A stretch of DNA of 64,000 nucleotides from CAZEIW01 sp964512305 (lineage in GTDB: Bacteria > Pseudomonadota > Gammaproteobacteria > Burkholderiales > Burkholderiaceae_F). Under the pieces are notes generated by a model. That model saw only the letters and a program-made list of their open reading frames with translations, did not search any database and was not told the origin of the DNA. Every line of letters starts with the position of its first letter. Within the stretch, counting starts at the first letter, position 1. A program made the translations under genes and the position numbers. The stretch is from NCBI GenBank assembly GCA_964512305.1, contig CAZEIW010000142.1:31606-95605 (forward strand), in the 5' to 3' direction. Positions 60,021-64,000 of the stretch are shown here, piece by piece.

Positions 60021-61700
60021 TCAGGAGTTGCACGTCGCGCGCGCCAGACCCTGGCGCACCTGGTCCGGGTCGAAGCGGCGCCAGCGCGCCGCCACGTGCT
60101 GATCCGGCCGCACCAGGTAGGTGGTTCCGTCGGTCCCGTCGTAGCGGCGCGCGGCCACGCCGCGGCAGTCATGCAGCACCGTGGCGCCGGGGATCGCGCC
60201 ATCGCGCGCGCCGAGCACCAGCGCTTCGATCGGGATCCGTGCATCGGAAAGCGCCGCGAAACCGCGCACCGTCGCGGCGGCGATCCGCGCCGGATCATCG
60301 GCGAACACCAGCAGCTGGAAACGGTTGCCGAGGCGGTCGATCAGCCAGCCAGGGCGGCCGCCGTCGGCGATCGGCGCATCCTCGGCGGGAGATCCCGGAA
60401 CCATCGCGCCGCCGGCGAAATCGTCCCGGTCGGCGGTATTCAGGGGCGAATCGACGTAGTGAGCCGGCACGGAGAGCCGGCCCGAATTCACGAGCCTGCG
60501 CGCGAACGGCTGCTCGCTCGCGAGCGCGAGGACTGCGTTGCGGAAGGTCCGGCTCACTGCGCTCTTGGGCGTGATGAAGTCGGTCGAGCGCGTCGAATTC
60601 AGGATGTTCTCGTCAGCGGCCTGGCCGCGTTCCTCGGAGTAGCTGTCGAGCAGTGCCGGCGGCGCCCTGCCGTCCATCACCAGCTTGAGCTTCCAGACCA
60701 GGTTGTCCGCATCCTGGTAGCCCGAATTGGCGCCGCGCGCGCCGAAAGGCGACACTTGATGCGCGGCATCTCCCGCGAACAGCACGCGGCCGTGGTTGAA
60801 GCGCTGCATTCGCCGGCACTGGAAGGTGTAGATGCTGACCCACTCGAGCTCGAACTCGCGCTCGGCGCCGAGCATCGCCTGGATGCGCGGGATGACCCGG
60901 TCGGGCCGCTTTTCCAGCTCCGGGTCGGCCTGCCACCCGAGCTGGAAGTCGATGCGCCAGACATTGTCGGCCTGCTTGTGCAACAGCACCGATTGTCCCG
61001 GATGGAACGGCGGGTCGAACCAGAACCAGCGCTCGGCCGGATAGTCGGCCTTCATTGCCACGTCGGCGATCAGGAACCGGTCCTGGAACACGCGCCCCTC
61101 GACCTCCAGGCCAAGCATGCCGCGGATCGCGCTGCGCGCGCCGTCGGCCGCGATCAGCCAGTCGGCGGTCATCCGGTAGCTGCCGTCCGGCGTCTGGACC
61201 TCGAGCCCGACCCGGTCCGGTCCGGCCTCGACCGAAACCACACGGCTCTTCCAGCGCAGGTCGACGCCCAGTTCAACCGCGCGCGCGACCTGGATCTCCT
61301 CGAGGTGGTACTGCTGCAGGTTGATCATGCCGGGACGCTTGTAGTCGGGCTCCGGCTGCAGGTCGAATCGGTAAACCTCGCGGTCGCGAAAGAACGTGCG
61401 GCCGACGTTCCAGCTGACCCCCTTGCGGCAGGCCGCTTCGCCGCACCCGAGGCGGTCGAGCACCTCGAGCGTTCTTTTCGCATAGCAGATGCCGCGCGAG
61501 CCGGTCGAAACGGTGTCGTCTTCGTCGATCAGCACGACGGGGATGCCGTGGATCACGCAATCCGCAGCCGCAGCCAGGCCGACCGGCCCGGCGCCGACGA
61601 TCACCAGCGGATAGCGCCGGTCCCCGGGCGCGGCCGCGCGGCCCGCGAGCTCGGGCGGCTTCGAGAACGCGAACCTGGGGTACGTGTAGGTCTTGAGCAA
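60021..61700 (-). CDS. FAD-dependent aromatic-ring monooxygenase (MhpA/PheA family)
   Basis: A 559-residue flavoprotein hydroxylase. The FAD dinucleotide motif is GAGPVG (36-41), the DG motif ADWLIAADGARS and the GD motif GRVLFAGDAAH; a thioredoxin-like C-terminal domain is present. MhpA-like enzymes hydroxylate phenolic acids using NAD(P)H. I chose TTG 61700 because CAGGAAG lies 6 bp before it and the conserved KTYTYPRF region follows; no ATG is close. The partner metabolic genes are not beside it. Confidence 0.83.
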   Translation of the reverse strand: MLKTYTYPRFAFSKPPELAGRAAAPGDRRYPLVIVGAGPVGLAAAADCVIHGIPVVLIDEDDTVSTGSRGICYAKRTLEVLDRLGCGEAACRKGVSWNVGRTFFRDREVYRFDLQPEPDYKRPGMINLQQYHLEEIQVARAVELGVDLRWKSRVVSVEAGPDRVGLEVQTPDGSYRMTADWLIAADGARSAIRGMLGLEVEGRVFQDRFLIADVAMKADYPAERWFWFDPPFHPGQSVLLHKQADNVWRIDFQLGWQADPELEKRPDRVIPRIQAMLGAEREFELEWVSIYTFQCRRMQRFNHGRVLFAGDAAHQVSPFGARGANSGYQDADNLVWKLKLVMDGRAPPALLDSYSEERGQAADENILNSTRSTDFITPKSAVSRTFRNAVLALASEQPFARRLVNSGRLSVPAHYVDSPLNTADRDDFAGGAMVPGSPAEDAPIADGGRPGWLIDRLGNRFQLLVFADDPARIAAATVRGFAALSDARIPIEALVLGARDGAIPGATVLHDCRGVAARRYDGTDGTTYLVRPDQHVAARWRRFDPDQVRQGLARATCNS

Positions 61701-61788
61701 GCGCAACTTCCTGGATTCGTCTCGTCCCGATCCGCAGGGCCGGCAACCGGGCGTACGGCCCCGCGCCGCGCGCAACCGCGATCGCCCC

Positions 61789-62748
61789 TCAGTTCTGCAA
61801 TGCGTCCCACATCTGCCGGTCGCGCTCGGCGGTCCAGATCCGTGGATCGCGCATACCCGAGGCCTCGTCATGAGCGCGTGAGACGTCGAACGGCAGGCAG
61901 TGCTCGTAGATGAAGACGCTGCCGAACTTCGGGTCCATTTTCCCGCGCGTATAAGCCATCGTCGCCTTCAGATCGAAACCGCGGGCGACCGCCTCGCGCG
62001 CCGCCTGGTACAGCGAGCTCACGAACTCGCGCGTGTACTCGATGCCCTGCCGGACCCGCTGCGGGCTCGTCAGGGCGGGACCGCGGCCGGGAACGAGCTT
62101 GAGCGCCTCGAGCGCCGCAAGCCGGTCCAGCGTCGCAGGCCAGTCGGCGAGATAGGCATCGCCGGCGTAGCAGGCGGCGTCGAATTCGACCAGGTCTCCC
62201 GAGAAGAGCGTCCTTTCCGCCGGCAGCCAGACGACCGTGTCGCCTTTCGTATGCCCGCGGCCGAGCTGCAGCAGACGGACCTCGAGCCCTCCCATCCACA
62301 GCGTCATTTCGCCGGTGAAGGCGATCGTCGGCCACGTGAGGCCGGGCACGCTCTCGACCGCCTGGAACAGGCGCGGGAAGCGGCCGATCTCGGACTCCAT
62401 GTCCTGTCGGCCGCGCTCGACGATCAGATCGTAGGTATCCCGGCTGGCGATCACCTGCTGCAGCCCTTCGCCACGATAGCCCGACGCGCCCAGCACCCGG
62501 ACCGCGTGGTAGTGCGTCAGCGTCACGTAGCGGATCGGCTTGTCCGTGACGCGGCGTACGTGCCTGATCACGTCCTGCGCCATCACCGGGGTCGCGGTCG
62601 CGTCCACGATCATGACGCTGTCGTCGCCGACCACGATCCCCGTGTTCGGATCCCCCTCCGCCGTATACGCGTACGCGTGGTCGGACAGCTGCTCGAAGGA
62701 GACTTTCCTGGCGTCCAGATCCGCCTGAGAAGCGAAGGTCTTGCTCAT
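61789..62748 (-). CDS. Metallo-beta-lactamase-fold protein with degenerate metal site
   Basis: A 319-residue MBL-fold protein. The usual HXHXDH reads HYHAVR (H79, H81, then Val 83 and Arg 84). H166 (GRGHTKGD) and D185 (FSGDLVEF) are kept, but the last His of PGHG is Arg 222 (PGRG). So up to three metal ligands are changed, and it may bind one metal or none. It lies just upstream of the FAD monooxygenase gene and may act on the same aromatic pathway or on a lactone or ester in it. Confidence 0.8.
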   Translation of the reverse strand: MSKTFASQADLDARKVSFEQLSDHAYAYTAEGDPNTGIVVGDDSVMIVDATATPVMAQDVIRHVRRVTDKPIRYVTLTHYHAVRVLGASGYRGEGLQQVIASRDTYDLIVERGRQDMESEIGRFPRLFQAVESVPGLTWPTIAFTGEMTLWMGGLEVRLLQLGRGHTKGDTVVWLPAERTLFSGDLVEFDAACYAGDAYLADWPATLDRLAALEALKLVPGRGPALTSPQRVRQGIEYTREFVSSLYQAAREAVARGFDLKATMAYTRGKMDPKFGSVFIYEHCLPFDVSRAHDEASGMRDPRIWTAERDRQMWDALQN

Positions 62749-63030
62749 GCCCCGGTTTCCTGACGGCTTATGCGGAACTGCCCGCCGATCCTAGACCAGC
62801 ACCCTGCCTTGTGCAATCGAACGCCGCGGGGCGGCCGCCGCAGGATTGGACGCCATCGCACGCGTGCCCGGCTGCGCTCGCACGACTCGGACGGTGTCGC
62901 GCGATGAACCGCATCCGCATCCCGAGGGAGCGCCTCTCATGCACTCTGACCGAGGATGAGTCGTCACCAGTTAAGGGACGAGGGTGCGGGTGATTTACCA
63001 TGATGCCGACTCACCGTCAGGAAATTCTGA

Positions 63031-63582
63031 ATGACTCTTAAGATCTCACACAACGGATATGGTTCGCTGTCGATCCTGATGCACTGGCTGATGCTGGTGC
63101 TCGTCGCGGCGGCATATGCCGCGCAGGACTTGAACTTCGTGTTCCCGAAGCACAGCCCGGGGCGCGCCGCGATGGACGCCTGGCACTACATGCTGGGCCT
63201 GCTCGTCTTCAGCCTCGTCTGGGTGCGGCTCGCCGCCCGCGTGCTCGGGCCGACCGGCGTGATCGAACCGCAGCCGCCGCGCTGGCAACTGGTCGGCGCG
63301 CGCCTGATGTACCTCACGCTCTACGCCATGATGCTGGTGTTGCCGCTGCTCGGCTGGCTGACGCTCAGCGCGAGAGGCGATCCGGTGCCCTTCTTCGGCA
63401 TGCACTGGCCGGCCCTGACCGGCAAGAGCGAGGAGCTGGCGCGGCGGCTGAAGGACATCCACGAGACGGTCGCGGACGCCGGCTACTTCCTGATCGGCCT
63501 GCACACGCTCGCGGCCCTCTATCACCATCACGTCCGGCACGACAATGCGCTGTTGCTGATGCTGCCTCGCCGCAACCGCTGA
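63031..63582 (+). CDS. Cytochrome b561-type membrane protein
   Basis: A 183-residue four-helix membrane protein. His 18 (ILMHWLM) and His 52 (AWHYMLGLL), and the His-rich C-terminal helix with HETVADAGYFLIGLHT and YHHHVRHDN, are the haem ligands of the bacterial b561 family, which moves electrons between quinones and superoxide or other carriers. AGGAAA precedes the ATG. The 282-bp gap before it holds no supported gene. Confidence 0.88.
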   Translation: MTLKISHNGYGSLSILMHWLMLVLVAAAYAAQDLNFVFPKHSPGRAAMDAWHYMLGLLVFSLVWVRLAARVLGPTGVIEPQPPRWQLVGARLMYLTLYAMMLVLPLLGWLTLSARGDPVPFFGMHWPALTGKSEELARRLKDIHETVADAGYFLIGLHTLAALYHHHVRHDNALLLMLPRRNR

Positions 63583-63728
63583 TGCACCCGCCACGCGACG
63601 GCGGGGCGCCGCAGACCGAAGGCGATTACAAAGGGTAGCAAATGCCGCACCGCGTCGGTCAGCGTATCGCCGGCCGACGCGTTGTTCCCTGTACGACCCA
63701 ACCGGGTGGCAGCAAGAACGACGCCCGT

Positions 63729-63910
63729 GGCGGCACACGGACCCAGAACTGCGTGCCAGCGAGAATGACGCTCGTGAATGCCGCGGGGGGTGCTCGAGGG
63801 GGGGCGCAGCCACCCCTCGAAGCCGATCCTCCCGCTTTTCGGTCCCGAAGCTGCAGGCGCCAAACGTCCTGGTCCGCCGCCCTTCGGAGCTACGGTTCAA
63901 GGAGAGGGCC
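63729..63910 (+). repeat. 182-bp dispersed repeat, copy B
   Basis: The same element as 54931-55112, with about 12 mismatches in 182 bases and the same orientation. Directly before it, 63708-63729 repeats 22 bases of the element's own internal sequence (with 2 mismatches to copy A). The copy ends at GGAGAGGGCC, and the ATG of a lipoprotein gene follows at once, so the repeat supplies its ribosome site. Confidence 0.8.
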
Positions 63911-64000
63911 ATGAAGCGATTTTCCTTGCTGCTGGCGGCGCTCGCGTCGGGCTGCGTCGTCTACCCCACGCCGCCGGAATACCCGCCGCCGGCGCGGGTG
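63911..64000 (+). CDS. Lipoprotein, N-terminal fragment
   Basis: The first 30 residues: a signal with lipobox LASGC (Cys 15), then VVYPTPPEYPPP. The rest lies outside the window. It is likely a small Pro-rich outer-membrane lipoprotein. Its ribosome site GGAGAG is provided by the end of repeat copy B. Confidence 0.7.
   Translation, partial: MKRFSLLLAALASGCVVYPTPPEYPPPARV

Overview
The window is a dense, very GC-rich stretch of a Gram-negative chromosome. Gene content and order fit a betaproteobacterium of the Burkholderiales type: hemE next to priA, a DUF971-ubiE-Tim44-ubiJ-ubiB block, a fimT-pilV-pilW-pilX-pilY1-pilE minor-pilin operon, a Burkholderiales-style porin, and DinB and UbiE variants typical of that order. 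Assignment below order is not possible from the sequence alone. No phage, plasmid or insertion-sequence gene was seen. One tRNA (Arg, anticodon CCG) is present.

Left part (1-10.9 kb): the start of GTP-dependent PEP carboxykinase, a cold-shock protein, a four-gene MacAB-like ABC exporter, panB and mnmE all read leftward. Two small lysine-rich exported proteins, a DUF167 gene and hemE follow. The 418-bp gap between hemE and priA is A+T-richer and holds DnaA boxes. Leftward genes lie on its left and mostly rightward genes on its right, so it is a candidate replication origin or DnaA-controlled region.

Middle part (10.9-38.7 kb): priA, the type IV pilus minor-pilin operon, a two-domain cytochrome c, tRNA-Arg, the ubiquinone block, a complete potABCD polyamine transporter, a DUF6279 lipoprotein divergent from glmU, an ALDH7-type aldehyde dehydrogenase, a translationally coupled S1/P1 nuclease plus PAP2 phosphatase pair, a DUF1499 membrane protein, and two orphan FixJ-type regulators around a universal-stress-like protein.

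The most interesting block is 38.8-49.6 kb. A two-gene ATP-citrate-lyase-like enzyme (an ATP-grasp subunit, and a fused CoA-binding plus citrate-synthase-like subunit) lies downstream of a porin gene. Divergent from the porin is a three-gene ABC importer, followed by a TctDE-like two-component system. The divergent promoter holds two pairs of 7-bp repeats at exact 11-bp spacing, one pair facing each way, which is the geometry expected for an OmpR-family regulator. I read this as one uptake-and-activation system for a carboxylate, possibly a tricarboxylate. The substrate is inferred, not shown.

Right part (49.6-64 kb): a B12-dependent-type radical SAM/DUF4070 enzyme, a two-subunit molybdenum hydroxylase of the isoquinoline oxidoreductase type, an ArsR plus SRPBCC-YCII pair, a VOC protein, dinB, a RegBA-type redox two-component system following an FAD monooxygenase and a divergent metallo-beta-lactamase-fold protein, cytochrome b561, and the start of a lipoprotein. 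Two 182-bp copies of a non-coding repeat (about 93% identical) lie 8.8 kb apart here. REP-like palindromes occur in several gaps.
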